From the NCBI GenBank assembly GCA_950022295.1, contig OX465598.1, forward strand, positions 115,179,001 to 115,243,000: a stretch of 64,000 bases of DNA, written 5' to 3'. A program made the position numbers and the translations under genes. Under the pieces are notes generated by a model that saw only the letters and a list, made by a program, of their open reading frames with translations, searched no databases and was not told the DNA's origin. This DNA comes from Bromus sterilis. Its lineage: Eukaryota > Streptophyta > Magnoliopsida > Poales > Poaceae. Shown here in pieces: positions 46,203-58,887 of the stretch (position 1 is its first letter; the number at the start of each line of letters is the position of its first letter).

Positions 46203-48240
46203 ATGGGTTCCTCTGAAAACACCAAGTTGTGTGACTTCACTAGTCACAACAACCAAGACTTTATCTGCACCCCCATTGCCACACCTGCCACTTCAGCTAC
46301 CTCTTATGAAATTAAACCTGCCTTGCTAAACCTTGTTATGAGAGATCAATTCTCTGGTGCTGGAGATGATGCTGCTTTACACTTGAACAATTTTGTTGAA
46401 TTATGTGATATGCAAAAGTATAAAGAAGTAGAAGGTGATATTGTTAAGCTCAAGCTCTTTCCTTTCTCTTTACCGGTAGACGCTAATATCTGGTTTCAAT
46501 CTTTGCCTAGGAATAGCATAGATTCTTGGGATAAGTGCAAAGATGATTTTATAGGGAAGTACTACCCACCTGCTAAAATTATCCAATTAAGGAGTAACAT
46601 TATGAATTTTAAGCAATTGGATAATGAACACGTTGCCCAAGCTTGGGAACGAATGAAATCTCTTGTTAAGAAATTCCCTACACATGGTTTGACTACCTGG
46701 ATGGTTATCCAGACTTTTTATGCCGGCTTGAACTTTACCTCGCGGAACCTGTTAGATTCGGCCCGCAGGAGGAACCTTTATGTCAACTACACTTGGTGCT
46801 GCCACGAAGCTTCTCGATGAGATGATGACCAATTATTCCCAATGGCACACCGAACGCGCTCCAACAGGTAGGAAGGTAAACTCTGTCGAGGAAATTACCT
46901 CCCTCAATGAAAAAGTTGACTTAATTATGTCTCTCCTTACCAAGCAACCCTCTATCGATCCTCGTGATGTCCCTTTAAATTCTTTGGTTGCCCAAGAGCA
47001 AGTAGATGTGAACTTTATTGCTAGAAACAACTTCAACAACAATGCTTATAGGGGTAATTTTGCTAGCAATCCTAGACCGTTTCCATCCAACTATGGGAAC
47101 AACAACACCTACCCTAGCAACAAGAACCCCTCTCCTGAATTGGAAAACATGCTTAGAGATTTTATCACTACCCAAAAAGCCTTCAACAAAAATGTAGAGG
47201 AGAAATTAGCTAAATTAGATAATCTCTCTTTGAAGGTAGAAAGCTTAGCCCGTGATATTGAGATGCTTAAAATTAGAACCTCTCCCCTTGAGGAGAATAA
47301 GGCCAATCCTATTAATGCTATCCAAATACAAATTAATGAAAATATTAGGATGATGGCTAAACTTAAAGAAAGGTGGGCTAGAGAAAAAGAGGAAGAGGAT
47401 AGAATTAAGAGCCTTTCTACACACCACACAGTTGCCACTATCCAAATTGTTGAGGACACCCAAACTATTAGCACCCAATGCACTCCTAGTCCCGTTGGAC
47501 CTATCAATGGTGATGCTAATACCTCAACCGAAGATGAAGAAACTCCTATGAACATAGAGGGTTTCAAACAAGTGAGCCTAGACGACACTACTACCACCTT
47601 TGATAGTAGTGATATTGATTTTGATAGTTGCACCCTCTCAGAAGTTATTAGCTTGCTACACAAAATGTCTAGAGGCCCCAACACTAGCACACTTAATCTT
47701 GCCTTCACGGAGCATATCACAAATGCTCTCATCAAAGCCAGGGAGGAGAAGCTTAGAGTAGAAGCCGCCATACCTAGGAAGCTAGATGATGGTTGGGATC
47801 CTATAATCAAAATTAAATTAAATAACTTCTCTTGCTATGCCTTATGTGATGTTGGAGCTAGTACCTCCGTTATGCCCAAAAGAATATTTGATATGTTTGA
47901 ATTGAAGCCCTTTGAGCCTTGTTCTTTTGGTGTTCGTCTTGTTGATTCTTCCGTAAAGAAACCTTTGGGGAAGATCGACGATGTTCTTATCATTGTCAAT
48001 GACAACTATGTTCTCGTTGATTTTATTGTTATGGATATAGAGTGTGAACCTTTGTGTCCAATTATTTTGGGACGTCCTTTTCTTCGCACAGTTGGTGCGG
48101 TTATTGACATGAAAGAGGGGAATATAAAATTCCAATTCCCACTCAAAAAGGGGATGGAACACTTCCCTAGAAAGAAAATCAAGTTACCTTTTGAGTCCGT
48201 TACTCGGGCTAGTTATTCTCTTTCTCTTGATAAAACTTGA
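46203..48240 (+). pseudogene. gag-pr: G2 gag-aspartic protease, one frameshift
   Basis: It begins MGSS at 46203. The frame is open through the capsid domain (about 46340-46750) and then shifts by one base near 46757-46790, where G2 has one extra base relative to G1. From there it is open to TGA at 48238-48240. The C-terminal retropepsin keeps DVGAS at about 47848-47862, and ILGRP and IKFQFP segments lie downstream. The Asn-rich and coiled-coil linker of G1 is kept. Apart from the frameshift this copy is intact, and less damaged than G1. Confidence 0.9.
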
Positions 48241-51037
48241 TTCTTATTTTGCTTCATGCCTAGCTTAAAGGCATAAAAGAAAGCGCTTTCGGGAGGCAGC
48301 CCGCAACGAATTTAGGTTTCTTTTTGTTTTTGTTGTGTCTTGATGTTTGTTACTACTGTAGCAACATCATTGTATCTTTATTTTTCAGCTTTGTGCCAAG
48401 TTATAGCCTCTTATGATAAGGGAAGCAAAAGTTGTGACGTGCTTTCCAGAAAACAGATTCTGTCCCTTGACAGAAAAATTCGAATCAAATCACCAGTTCA
48501 TATTTTTGATCTGCATTTTTTTATAGCGTGCTCTATGCAATTGTGAAACTTTAGTATGTTCTGAGTTTTTTAATTTAAGTTGCAGAAGTGCCCCTAAAAA
48601 ATTCTTTACTACCTGTGTTCTGTTTTTCACAGATTCTGCCACGTTTTGTCTCTCCTAACTTTTGCAAACCTTAAGCTTGCTTTTTCTTTGAAAAAACCTT
48701 TTGGCACTCTTTAGAAACAGTAGCTCTTCAAGAATATCTTTATATCCAATGGGGAAAAATTATTTTATTAAGGGTACTAACCTCTCTAATCAGCTTATGA
48801 TGAGTTATGTATGAAGGGAGTTTTCAAGTGTGCGATGGAAGATGATGAAAGAAGATCCAGGAGTGTCAAGCGCTCAAGCTTGGGGATGCCCCCATGCATC
48901 CCCAATAAATATTCAAGGAGACTCAAGCGTCTAAGCTTGGGGATGCCCCCGTGCATCCCCTTCTCCATCAACAATCATCAGTTCGTCCTGCGTCTCACTA
49001 TATTTTTATCACTTCATGTGTTATGTGCTATGCTTGGAGCGTCTCGCTCTTAGGTTTTTTTTTAGTTTCTTTAGTTTTGCTTGCTGGTCATAACAAGTTA
49101 GACCCCATCTTACTTTGTGTGGGAGTGAAACACGCTCCACTTTCCAAATCTAGAACACATCATAGGATTTTTCCTGCTTATCTTTTTGTTGTTGTGTGTT
49201 CTTTATCTTTTCATATTTGCTGCCATGTTTAGTTTTAGTCTTAGTTTGTCTTTAGCAAGAGCCTTGGCTTTTGTTTAGTTTGTTGCTGGAACTCTTTTTA
49301 GTTTTCATGTTTATCTTGTTAAAGAGAGTTGGTTGTTGCACTGAGTTGTGTCTTGTCTTGAAAGTAGGTAATTGAGGTTGCTATTTAATTCTAGTAGTAA
49401 CTTGCAATAGTTTTGAGGTATTGATGTGAGTAATGTCTGAACTTTTGGTGTCAAGAGCTCTAGACTATTAGTGATAGGTGTCGTATTTTGGGCAATCCGT
49501 GTGTATTTTCAAAACCTACAAAACTAGTTGAGAACTCTAGCTACTAGATGGATCACTAATCTTTGGAGGGATCGAATACTACAGTACACTCACGTACCAT
49601 GAGTCGAGGATGCGCAAGGATAACCAAACCCCCATACACTCCTCCTCGGGGTACTTGTCTCTTTGTGAACCTCCTTATTAGATTGAGAGTTACCGATAAT
49701 AAGTGCATGAGTTCTTCGGACTAATGTAAGTATTGAAAGTTGACACTTCCACCTTCCCATATTTTGCTAGCCTCTCCCGTGTCTTGCATTGCCTTCTTCT
49801 CACTCCGAGAGTTGGTGTCCACCTTCGCCGGTACATCCAAACCCTTGGCTTGATACGCTCTGTCATCATAAAACTCCTTACATCTTTCCTCAAAACAGCC
49901 ACCATACCTACCTATCAAGGCATTTACATAGCCTTTCCGAGATATATTGCCATGCAACATCCACCTCTTCATGACTTGATCTTCATGTCATACAAGTTCC
50001 TGCTACACTGGCAGCGACATACATTGCATACATCATGATAGTTACATCTTCTTTATGATTTTGAGTACCTTGTAAAGTGTGAAAGATCTCCTTTACCTTC
50101 TTGTAAAATAGAGTGTTGCCCTTAAGTGAGGAAAAGATCCCAAAGTGGACACAATAAAAGATCCCAAAGAGGACAAATGAGAGTTAAATAGAAAGAGCCA
50201 TTGAGGCCACAAAAAAATACAAAAAATAGAAAAAAGAGAAAAAGAAATAAAAAGAGAGAAAGGGGCAACACTACTATCCTTTTGAGAGATCCACACTAGT
50301 ACTCCCTTTATATCCTTGTACTCCATAGAGATGATCATTATGCATATAGCTATGTGGGGACCTTCACACTATAGAACTTGGCTTGCATATTCCAAGGATG
50401 AGCCTCCTCAAACGAGCTCTAGGTCTTCATGAGCGAGCAAGTTAGATGCACCCCCACTAGTTCCATTGGAGAGCTTCTTAGCTCGTATGTGCATCCGTTG
50501 CATGGAAATCCCTACTCCTCACATCATATCTATCATTTGGCATCTCTTGCCTATGATTGTCCTCATTGATGTGAGCCTTTCTCATCCTTTTTTGTCTTCC
50601 TCCTCCGTACTCCTCTCTTTGCCATCCTAAGTGTCAACTCTCGTGCTTACGCTCATCCACTGCATGAGTGCTCAAAATATTGAAAAAGGAGTGGATCAAA
50701 TTGACTTGTACCTGGCTAGTGGTCTGGGGACGAGTCAAGATAAGATTCCAGAAAAAGACCAAGTGTGAAACTTTAGTAGATTGAGTTCTCAACAAATAAA
50801 TATTTTTCTCGTATTCCCTATCCCCCTTCTTGCACGCAAACACCATTTGGAGACATTCGAGCCACGGACAGCGAGAGCTCTTGCACCTAATGTTCTTTTG
50901 TTACTTGTTTCAATGCTAATATAGACTCTTGCATGTTATGACTTGAATTGAATTTCTAACCTTGATTGCTTTACTTTTCAATGTCACCACAGAAATTATG
51001 CCGTTATCATTTACCTACTCGAGGACAAGCAGGAATT
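48241..51037 (+). other. G2 non-coding 3' interior
   Basis: Collinear with 7690-10596 of G1. It contains two AAGCTTGGGGATG hairpin units (48876-48888 and 48933-48945), the A-rich stretch at 50210-50260 and a region (49690-49990) where an antisense frame is seen in G1 and G2 but is broken in G3. Confidence 0.78.
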
Positions 51038-51050
51038 AAGCTTGGGGATG
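51038..51050 (+). other. G2 polypurine tract
   Basis: AAGCTTGGGGATG next to the 3' LTR, identical to that of G1. Confidence 0.78.
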
Positions 51051-51051
51051 T

Positions 51052-52634
51052 TGATACGTCCAAAACGTATCTATAATTTCTGCTTGCTCCATGCATGTTT
51101 TGTGTGATATTGCTATGATCTAGATACACTTTCATACACTTTTGATCATATTTGGACTAACCTATTAACTCAGTGCACCACAGTGCCAGTTCCTGTTTTC
51201 TGTTGTTTTTCTATTTCAGTTTTCCCCCATATAAAAAGTGCTCCAAAAATTCGGGAAAATCAGATAAAAAATCAGCATGAAGGAACCTTCCGGAAGAACC
51301 TGGGTCGGGCCAGATGGCCACCACCAGGGGCCCAGGCGCCCTGGTGGCGCGCCCTAGGGCCTGGCCGCGCCGGGGGGTGCCTGGACCCCTGGTGGCCCCC
51401 CTGGCTGCCCCCCTTCGCCTATATATTCTCCATCACGGGAAACTTCCGAGGAGAGAACCCTTTTTCGCGATCACTCCTCTGTTCCGCCGCCGCCGCGCTT
51501 CCGAAATCGGGAGCACCAGAAGATCTCTTCCCGGCACCCTGCCGGAGGGAGGGCCGACCTCCGGAAGTCTCCTCTCCATCATGGATGCTTCCCGGATGTC
51601 TCGTGAGTAGTTTTCCTTGGACCATGGGTCCGTGATCAGTAGCTATGTGATGTTCTCCTCCCCTCTTTGTTCTTCATGGTTTAGACCTCGTGAGCTGCCC
51701 TACATGATCGAGGCACTTTTGTAATCTTTCTGCTGTTGCTATGCTGAGTTTGATGGGATCTGATGGATTATGAGATTATGTTCAGATTGTGATTGGGTAA
51801 TATATTTGGTTCTTATCTCTTATATTTTTGTTCCTAAGTAATTCTTGCATGTTCTCCGTTGCTGTTTATTGCTTTGGCCAAGTAGTAGGTAGTAACCCCA
51901 AGAGGGAACGTTATGCTCGATTGTGGGTTCATGCCCCCCGATGACACGCTTGAGTGACATAAACATGAGTCTAGGGGATGTGTTGTTGCCACAAGGGGGA
52001 AATCAACGGTGCTCTTAAAACCGCGGTTACAAGGATTGTTTACTTTACGCAAAGTGCTTTTTAATGCAGTTGTCTGTTGCTTTGGGTTTACACTTTGGGT
52101 GGGGCTCGCAACTTAATACCAGCGAGATGTTCTGGATAGATATCTCAAGGTGGATGATTTGTAGTAGATGCAGTTGGATTTCGGTCTACTTATTTTGGCG
52201 TACTGCCCATGCTTTTGATCCTCTTCCTTTCTTTTGTAGCATAGTTAGCATTGCAGTGCGTTCATAGTCCTGTCAATTGCCCTTCTGTAATTTGTTCACC
52301 TCGCATAGTAGTTTTATCGTCTTTTGGGAGAGAGACATCACTAGTGAACATCACGTATCCCGGTCTATATCCTCATTACTGTTTCCATGCTCATTTACTT
52401 TTCTGCTTTTACTTTCAGTTGCTATCATTATCCCTTTTGTTTGATCCTTTGTGAACAACAAGACCGGAGAGATTGACAACCTCTCTGAACTTCGTTGGGA
52501 ACAAAGTTATTTGTGTCTGTGTGCAGGTCCGCGTCAGTTGCGCCGCTGACACCTACTTATCATCTCTAGAGTCCTATTGAGACAAACCTTGGTATCTTTA
52601 CTGAGGGAAATCACTATCATCACCTCGCACATCA
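51052..52634 (+). repeat. G2 3' LTR
   Basis: 1,583 bp. It is shorter than its partner mainly because about 56 bp are missing near 52610, between two GAAAT words that flank the segment in the 5' LTR (about 45955-46015). Confidence 0.92.
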
Positions 52635-52639
52635 GGCGT

Positions 52640-55441
52640 CTGCATTGATCCATACCTGTTGCAGTTGTATATATTTTGTATCCGCGTCACTCCCCTGAGT
52701 GGCCACGGCCCGCTATCTAATCCTAGCTAACAATGCGCAGGGCTCACCGCTGAATATAAAAAAATGATATAGCAGGCAACATAGGATAAGGAAGGTACAA
52801 CAAGGGGCGACAAAATCAGGCTATGAAATTGAATAGGATTGTAACATAGCAGCTGCAGTAACAATGCCTAGTGCAAGAAATTACGGAAAGGTAGGCGATA
52901 TCTGGGGAAGAGAATGGCTCTGCTTGCCTGGAAGCTCGCGGGAGGGATACGGTCATCGACGACGTAGTCGATCACAGGGGCATTGGCAGCGGTCGTCGGG
53001 ACTACCGGACATTAAGAGAGGCGGAGAAACAATAAATACACAACAATAATAGCGATACAAATACAATACATGGCAAACACAATGTTAATGGTGTTCTAAC
53101 GCAGTGCAATGCACGTTGCACGGAGCGGGAATCCATCCGGGGATGAACTGCCAGCTCCGGGGTCATTACCGGACAGGGTGTCCGAAGGGGGAAGGGTTCA
53201 TGTCGGAGGTGTCGTGGACATCCGACAAACGTGTGGATGGTGTAAATGGGCTAGTTGAAACAATCCGAACAACTTTCGTGTTCAGAATAAATTCATCCAG
53301 AAAGTTTTACCGATACCAGGTAATTACCAGACAGACGATCCGGAGGGGGAAAGTCTCGGGTTCGGTATATTATAGGGGTGTGATGGGTATACGAGAAGCG
53401 TATTGGTATTCATTATATTTTTCTGATCAATTTTGATGTATAAAGTTTTTGAATCTGGCTTGCGGTTTAAAAGATAATGAATTTCAAAGTTTTAAATCAT
53501 TTAAAAAGAATTTCTGCAGTTTATTTAATTGTTTATTCAAACATTATTCAGAACAGTAAAGTTGACCAGTCAAACCTGACCAGTGGGACCCACTGGTCAG
53601 CCTCTGGACAATAAAATCATTATTTCTATTTCAAACAGTGTACTGGACCCACATGTCATAGGTATGTTATTTAAATTAAACTAAAAACAGATATTATCCA
53701 GAGGTGGCCCCACATGTCATTCTAACAGGGACAATTAACACTAACAGTTTCTTTTAAATTAACCTAATGGCCTTGGGCCCACTGTCATAGACACACAGGG
53801 GGTTATCTTAAGTCAATTTAATTAGCAGGGGATTTAATGTCTATTAAGATGAGGTGGACCCACATGTAAGCCTTAGGGGGGTTATTCCTAATCCTGCAAT
53901 TAGAGGGGGGTTAGTTTACGGGCTAACCGAGCCACGTCATCGCCTCCGCCCCGGTGAGGCAGAGGACGCCAGCGACGAGCGGCACCATGGACGGCGAGAG
54001 GGCCACGGCGGTCGGCGACCAACACGGCGGGGCGAGGCCGAACGGCGAACGGCTGCAGGCCGGGGAGGCGCGGCGAGCCGTAGCTGCACTGGCAGCAAGC
54101 CGCATCTGCTGGCCACGGGGTGACGCCCAGGTCGCGGCCGACCACGGCCATGGCAAGCGCTCAGCACGGACAGAGCGTGGCCGGGGTGTGGCGAGGTTGG
54201 GTTGCGGTGGGGCAGCCAAGGCGGAGTAGCCACGGGGGCGCAAGGCACGACGAGCGCGAGCCTAGGCACGACGCTCCGACGAGTAAACGAGACGGGGGAG
54301 AGGGGAACGGGTGCGGCAGCTCACAAGAAGGCTCGTGGATGCGGTTGGGAGGCCAGGGAGGCACCGTCGATGGTGAATCGGACGATGGCGTCGTCGAGAT
54401 GCAGGGGCGGGGCGAGCTTGAGGGCGGCGAGTGGGGGGGCCTCCCGGCTCGATTCGAAGGGGGGAACGCCGTGGAGGAATACCGTGGTCCTCCCATACGT
54501 CCTCTGGTGCCAAGGGGTGGTCGGTGGCCACGCGAACCACGGCGGCGCGGCCACAGGCGAGCTCGAGCCCAAGCGGGAGGAAGAACAGGGGGCGAGCGCG
54601 AGGGGAGGAGAAGGGAGATGGCACGGGAGGGGGGGAGAAACTAGGGTTAGGGTTGAGGGGCGCGTGGCTGCTCTTATGGCCGGCGGCGAGCCGCCCGATG
54701 GCCTCCACGGCGTTGGCCATCGCCGTGGATGCACGCCACGGGGGGTGTGAGCAGTGGAGGGAGAAGAAGAGGGGGATGGGCTGGGCCCGACGGGGGGGGG
54801 ACTTGGTTAGGTTGGGCCAGTTGCCCTAGGCGTAGTTTAGGGATTTTCCTTTATTTCCTTTTTCTGTTTTTCTTTTATATATCCTTTTATGTCTCTATTT
54901 TATTTATTTTTCAAATGATTTTTGTAAAAGGTGGGACTTGCCTCATTATTACTGTTACAAAATAAACCATGCCTCATAAAGTTTGGGTGCCTAATAAAAA
55001 TCATTTAGATTTTAACATATTTATTGAACGATGAATTCTTATTGTCTGGCTACTGTTTTGATTTCTTTTAATTATATAAATACTGTAATAAAATCTCATT
55101 GCTATTTTATCATGACCTATAGATTATTTCCTATTTAATAAAATTGGTTTCACAATTTTCTTTTGGCTTAAGTTTATTTCCCGCTTTTATTAATTCGTAG
55201 GGCAATTTAATATCCAACCATTATGGGATTCACTATTTATTATTGACTTGGGATCTTTCAAAATGCCAAGAATAATCTATCTAATTATTTGCAAAGGTTT
55301 TATCCCGACCTGCCTTTTGGAAAGGACTTGGAGTGGAATTATTTCCTAAGACAAATTTTTTATGAGGGTGATCCTGATGAAAAGTCATCTAACAAGGTGA
55401 TCACTGTTGAATTACTGTTGCATGATTATCGGGGTGTTACA
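52640..55441 (-). repeat. L 5' LTR, right part
   Basis: Continues 42616-44399 after G2. It aligns with 38298-41138 of the left LTR and ends GGTGTTACA, followed by AGGAT. Confidence 0.9.
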
Positions 55442-55907
55442 AGGATCGACGCGGCGGAGGATGTCGAAGATGACAGTCGAGTAGTCGACGATGAGCAGTC
55501 GACGAGGAGAGAACGGAGTCGATGTGACGGCGACTGCGACGTTCAGCCCCCGAGTCCGTTAGCCCCGGAGTCCGTGAGCCCCCGAGTGTTGAGGTGGCGG
55601 AGTTGCGCAGTGAAGTCATCGTGATGAATTTATCCGGCGAGTGACGACAGGACTCGATGCGGCGATTCCTGCGTGATGGAGCTCGGTACGGGAGAGCCCA
55701 TACAAAGGAGCTCGGCGCAGGATGATTCGTGTACTTGGAGTCGACGGTGCGGCAAGTGACCGAGAAGGACTCGGCGCGCCTGGCGGAGTCGACGTGATGA
55801 AATTTCGCGGCGTGTATCCGCACTGGAGCCGATGAAGTTGATGTCGTTGTTGATGTCGAAAAAGTGCCAGCCCCCGAGCATCGAGTGCACGTCGTGATTC
55901 GTCCGTG

Positions 55908-56060
55908 GTAGATGTAGAGGACGAAGTCTATGCCGCGGCCGTGGTCGATGTCGCGCCCGAAGTCGATGTAGAGGACGGAGTCGATGTGGAGGACGGAGTC
56001 GACGCCTCGCCCGTAGTTGATGTAGAAGACGGAGTCGACGCCGCGGCCACGGACGAGATA
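55908..56060. repeat. Short imperfect tandem repeats in E3
   Basis: Four to five imperfect units built around GATGTAGAGGACGGAGTC. They produce a spurious Ser/Thr-rich minus-strand frame. Confidence 0.65.
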
Positions 56061-56890
56061 TTGCCAGTTTGGATTGGATCGTGACGATCGATCTTCGAGT
56101 GCTTCACGTAGACGTGCGCAGCCTGATTCCGCAATCTGTTGCAGCGACGGTTTCGACTGCGTTTTTTTCTTCTTCTATCTGGATCTTCATAGTGAATCAT
56201 TGTTGATGTAGTCGCCGAGTCGTCGAGTTGTCAATTGCTCGTCGTGTGTTGTTGTTGTTGCGGCTCGAGTTGATGTAGAAACATTGGTGAGTCATCCATG
56301 GCATGTCGAGTTGGTGTAGAAGCCTTGTGGGTCAAGATTGAACCCGAATTCGTGATTGGAAATTCGCGATCTCGCGTAGATCCAAAAACGCGTTGCAGTG
56401 CGAGAGCCGCTGACGAAGATCTAACCGTTGGAATTTTCTGAATTTTTTGTGCTGATGAGGGATTGAATCCCGCATGCTTTCACCGGAGGGATCTTCAAGT
56501 TGATGTCAGAGCCAATGTCAGGAATTTTTGTGCTGGAGTCGCGCAGAGTTCTGTCACATTCCGAGAGTGCTTCAGTGCGCGGGTCGCCGAGGGAGATCCA
56601 GCCGTTGCAATTTTCTGAAATTTTCACAGATTTTCGAAAATTGGATTTCGCATATTTCCACCGAAGGGATCGTCGAGATGAGCTCTGAGTCACCGTCGCG
56701 AGTGCCCGCAACACGGACGTTTTTTTGTCTATAGGCTGCGCATGAGCGCTTTTGATGATGTCGATCTTCGAGTGATTTTCTTGTTTTCTCCGCGAGCTTG
56801 ATCTAGATCTTGATGTAGTTGTTCAAGAAGCCCTTGAGTTGTGACTTGCTGGAGACGGGGCCGTCGAGATCGTAATTCCAACCTGTGCGG

Positions 56891-56909
56891 TTCCCACAGA
56901 CGGCGCCAA
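56891..56909 (-). other. E3 primer binding site
   Basis: The minus strand reads TTGGCGCCGTCTGTGGGAA next to the 5' LTR, a PBS type common in grass Gypsy elements. Confidence 0.85.
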
Positions 56910-56910
56910 T

Positions 56911-57511
56911 TGACGGGGATCAACCCCGGCAAATCCCATGGTCAGGGACCCTGGGTTAGTCATGAGAGGCACAGGTTGGACGATAGCTCGTCGGCAAACA
57001 GGAGGACACGTTCCTGCTCGATATTATTGATGAGGGAGATGCGATTACAGTGGATGCCGAGGCTGGAGCGTTCAAGGCTAGGGTTACAGATGATATTGGA
57101 TCCTTGGACGGCGGACAAGCGACTTATGGGGCACGATTTACCCAGCTTCAGGCCCCCGGAGGGAAAACCCTACATGCTGCTTGTCTGATCTTGTATTAAT
57201 GATGATGTACAGAGGTGCCGCGAGGGCTTTGGTGGAGAGAGATCTGTCTAGTTCTATGCGTGGGGGTTTAGGTGATGGGTTGTGATCTGTCTAGAGAGGT
57301 GCCCCTGCCTCGCTTTATATAGATAGCCAGGTAGGGTTTACAAGAGTCCTAGTCAACTACAAGCAGGAGTCCTTGTCTTGCGCCTCAAGTCTTCGGCTTC
57401 ACGTCTTATTCCATCATGTCGGTGTCCACGAGTGGGCCCCTGGTGGGCCGCCAGCCATGACACGCACCAGATACCCTCTCGTAGAGGAGTCGTGGGGTCA
57501 CCCCCTCGTCA
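56911..57511 (-). repeat. E3 5' LTR
   Basis: 601 bp, partner of 35019-35618. The duplication GGCAT follows at 57512-57516. Confidence 0.92.
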
Positions 57512-57516
57512 GGCAT

Positions 57517-57742
57517 CTAGATCCACGTGGTGGGCCCCACCCCAAATTTCAGTGGCGCACCAGAGCACATACGCCACATAAGTGTGCACTTTAGTGGCGC
57601 ATCTGGGTCCAATGCGCCACATAAATGTCCATATTTCTGTGCCGCACCTTGCTCCATGCGCCACAAAAATATTTCTGTGGAGCACACCCTTTTAGGTGCG
57701 CCACATAATCCCTTTCTAACTATAAGCAGTTTCGTAGTAGTG
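57517..57742. mobile_element. CACTA right part with terminal inverted repeat
   Basis: 226 bp with five or more GTGGCGCA/TGCGCCAC motifs and the right terminal repeat ending TAGTAGTG. GTG follows at 57743-57745. Confidence 0.9.
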
Positions 57743-57745
57743 GTG

Positions 57746-58887
57746 GGCCCTCCGGGGCGTACATTCTATCGAAAGAAATTCAGGCGTCAGCTTTACCTTG
57801 GGCTGATTGCCGGGTTTGGACCGCCTACTCTGGTAGTGGGAGGTGGGTCTGCTTCATCGTCCAGTCATGTACCGTGCAGGAGTGCGTCAGGGCAAGGGTC
57901 CAAAGTCTCTGCGTACTTAGGATTTAGACCGGCGGATGGCCTCTGTGTTTAGCCTAGGTAGGACTACGTCGTGTCGGATAGCCTCGGTGGGGCATTCCCT
58001 AACAAGGTGTACGCCACCCTGGAGATCCGAGCATGTAGGGTAACAGTAGTGCAGTCCCTGCATGGAAGATAATCTACTCGAATAATTGTGTCCACGCTAA
58101 CAGGACGCTTTATGTTGAAGCCAGACTCTACTACTAAATACTACTACTACTAAACTGATTGGTTCCGGGTTTTCTTCATCGCAGGGAAGTCGAGGAAGGA
58201 TTCTCGAAGGCATTGATAACTATTACAACTTACTATTATACAATGTTGCAGCAACTTCTGCTGCATTGTTACTTTATGCTTTATATGAACTATTGGTTGT
58301 TCTCTTCTTGTGTTGCAAGACTCGTCGGAAGATGCTAGTCTTAGATAGGCCTAGCTTCTCTTCCTTATTTTGGGTTTCTGCAATTCAGTCCACTATAAAT
58401 AGCCTCCCCTTTCCATTGATACAAATGCATAGATGCTTAGTAGCCGGACGTAAGACTCGTGGGTATGCTAGATACTCACCCCTGCTTTATTTGCCCCCTT
58501 TGTTTTATATACCCGGATTGCTGCAATTAGACGTCGGAGCCCAGGAGCAGGAGTACCCCGGAGGCGCCTACTACGATGTCGAGTTCCCCGTTGATCAGGA
58601 GTAGTTTGGAGGTTCCCAGGCAGGAGGCCTTGCCTTTTCGATCTGTATCTCTGATGTTATTTGTGCTAGCCTTCTTAAGGCAAAACTTTACTAACTATGT
58701 TTGTACTCAGATTTTATGATTGTATAACTTATGTATTCGGATCCTTGTGATCCCTGGTTTGTAACTTAAAGATTTATCTTATTTGTGTCTAGTGTGTTTT
58801 GTGATATTCTCACTGTGGCACCCGAATTTTGGTCGTGTACCCTGCGTGTATGATTATTGTACATGGCTTGATTTTGGGGGCGTCACA
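57746..58887 (+). mobile_element. L3 large LTR, piece 4 (3' end)
   Basis: Similar to the reverse complement of 36475-37650 of L. It ends GGGGGCGTCACA at 58887 and is followed by GCATA (58888-58892), matching 3923-3927. No ORF of note is present. Confidence 0.88.

Larger units (their letters stand above)
44400..52634 (+). mobile_element. G2: non-autonomous Gypsy-type element (gag-protease only)
   Basis: The TSD GGCGT lies at 44395-44399 and 52635-52639, and the empty site survives in the other L LTR (38293-38297). The order is LTR (44400-46038), PBS (46050-46067), gag-protease (46203-48240), non-coding 3' interior, polypurine tract (51038-51050), LTR (51052-52634). It is the same family as G1, and again no pol is present. 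It is the innermost and therefore youngest layer of this branch. Confidence 0.93.
36475..55441 (-). mobile_element. L: LARD-like element with 4.6-kb LTRs
   Basis: Left LTR 36475-41138 (4,664 bp), internal region 41139-42615 (1,477 bp), right LTR 42616-44399 plus 52640-55441 (about 4,586 bp). The TSD AGGAT lies at 36470-36474 and 55442-55446. A PBS for initiator-Met tRNA (42601-42613, minus) and a purine-rich tract at 41139-41152 give minus orientation. Nothing in the interior encodes gag or pol, as in large retrotransposon derivatives (LARDs). G2 is inserted in the right LTR. Confidence 0.9.
55447..56910 (-). other. E3 interior, right portion
   Basis: Non-coding and rich in GTCGA. A tandem block with units like GATGTAGAGGACGGAGTC lies at about 55908-56060. 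It contains no gag or pol. The PBS of E3 (56891-56909) is at its right end. Confidence 0.75.
35019..57511 (-). mobile_element. E3: small non-coding LTR element inside the CACTA
   Basis: LTRs of 600 and 601 bp (35019-35618 and 56911-57511) run TGACGGGG...CTCGTCA, and the TSD GGCAT lies at 35014-35018 and 57512-57516. A PBS lies at 56891-56909 on the minus strand. Without L the element is about 3.5 kb with no gag or pol, so it is non-autonomous. By eye the LTRs differ at roughly a dozen positions plus one indel (about 2%), which points to a recent insertion. Confidence 0.92.
33762..57742. mobile_element. Non-autonomous CACTA transposon, split by E3
   Basis: The left end CACTACTAGGAAACTGGC and the right end (minus strand CACTACTACGAAACTGC) are imperfect terminal inverted repeats. 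The TSD GTG lies at 33759-33761 and 57743-57745. Own sequence is 33762-35018 plus 57517-57742, about 1.5 kb. Multiple subterminal copies of TGTGGCGCA, in both orientations, lie at 33785-33970, 34557-34585, 34978-35010 and 57550-57710. There is no transposase, so it needs one in trans. The middle is a GGA/GGT-rich tract (34020-34530). Confidence 0.92.
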
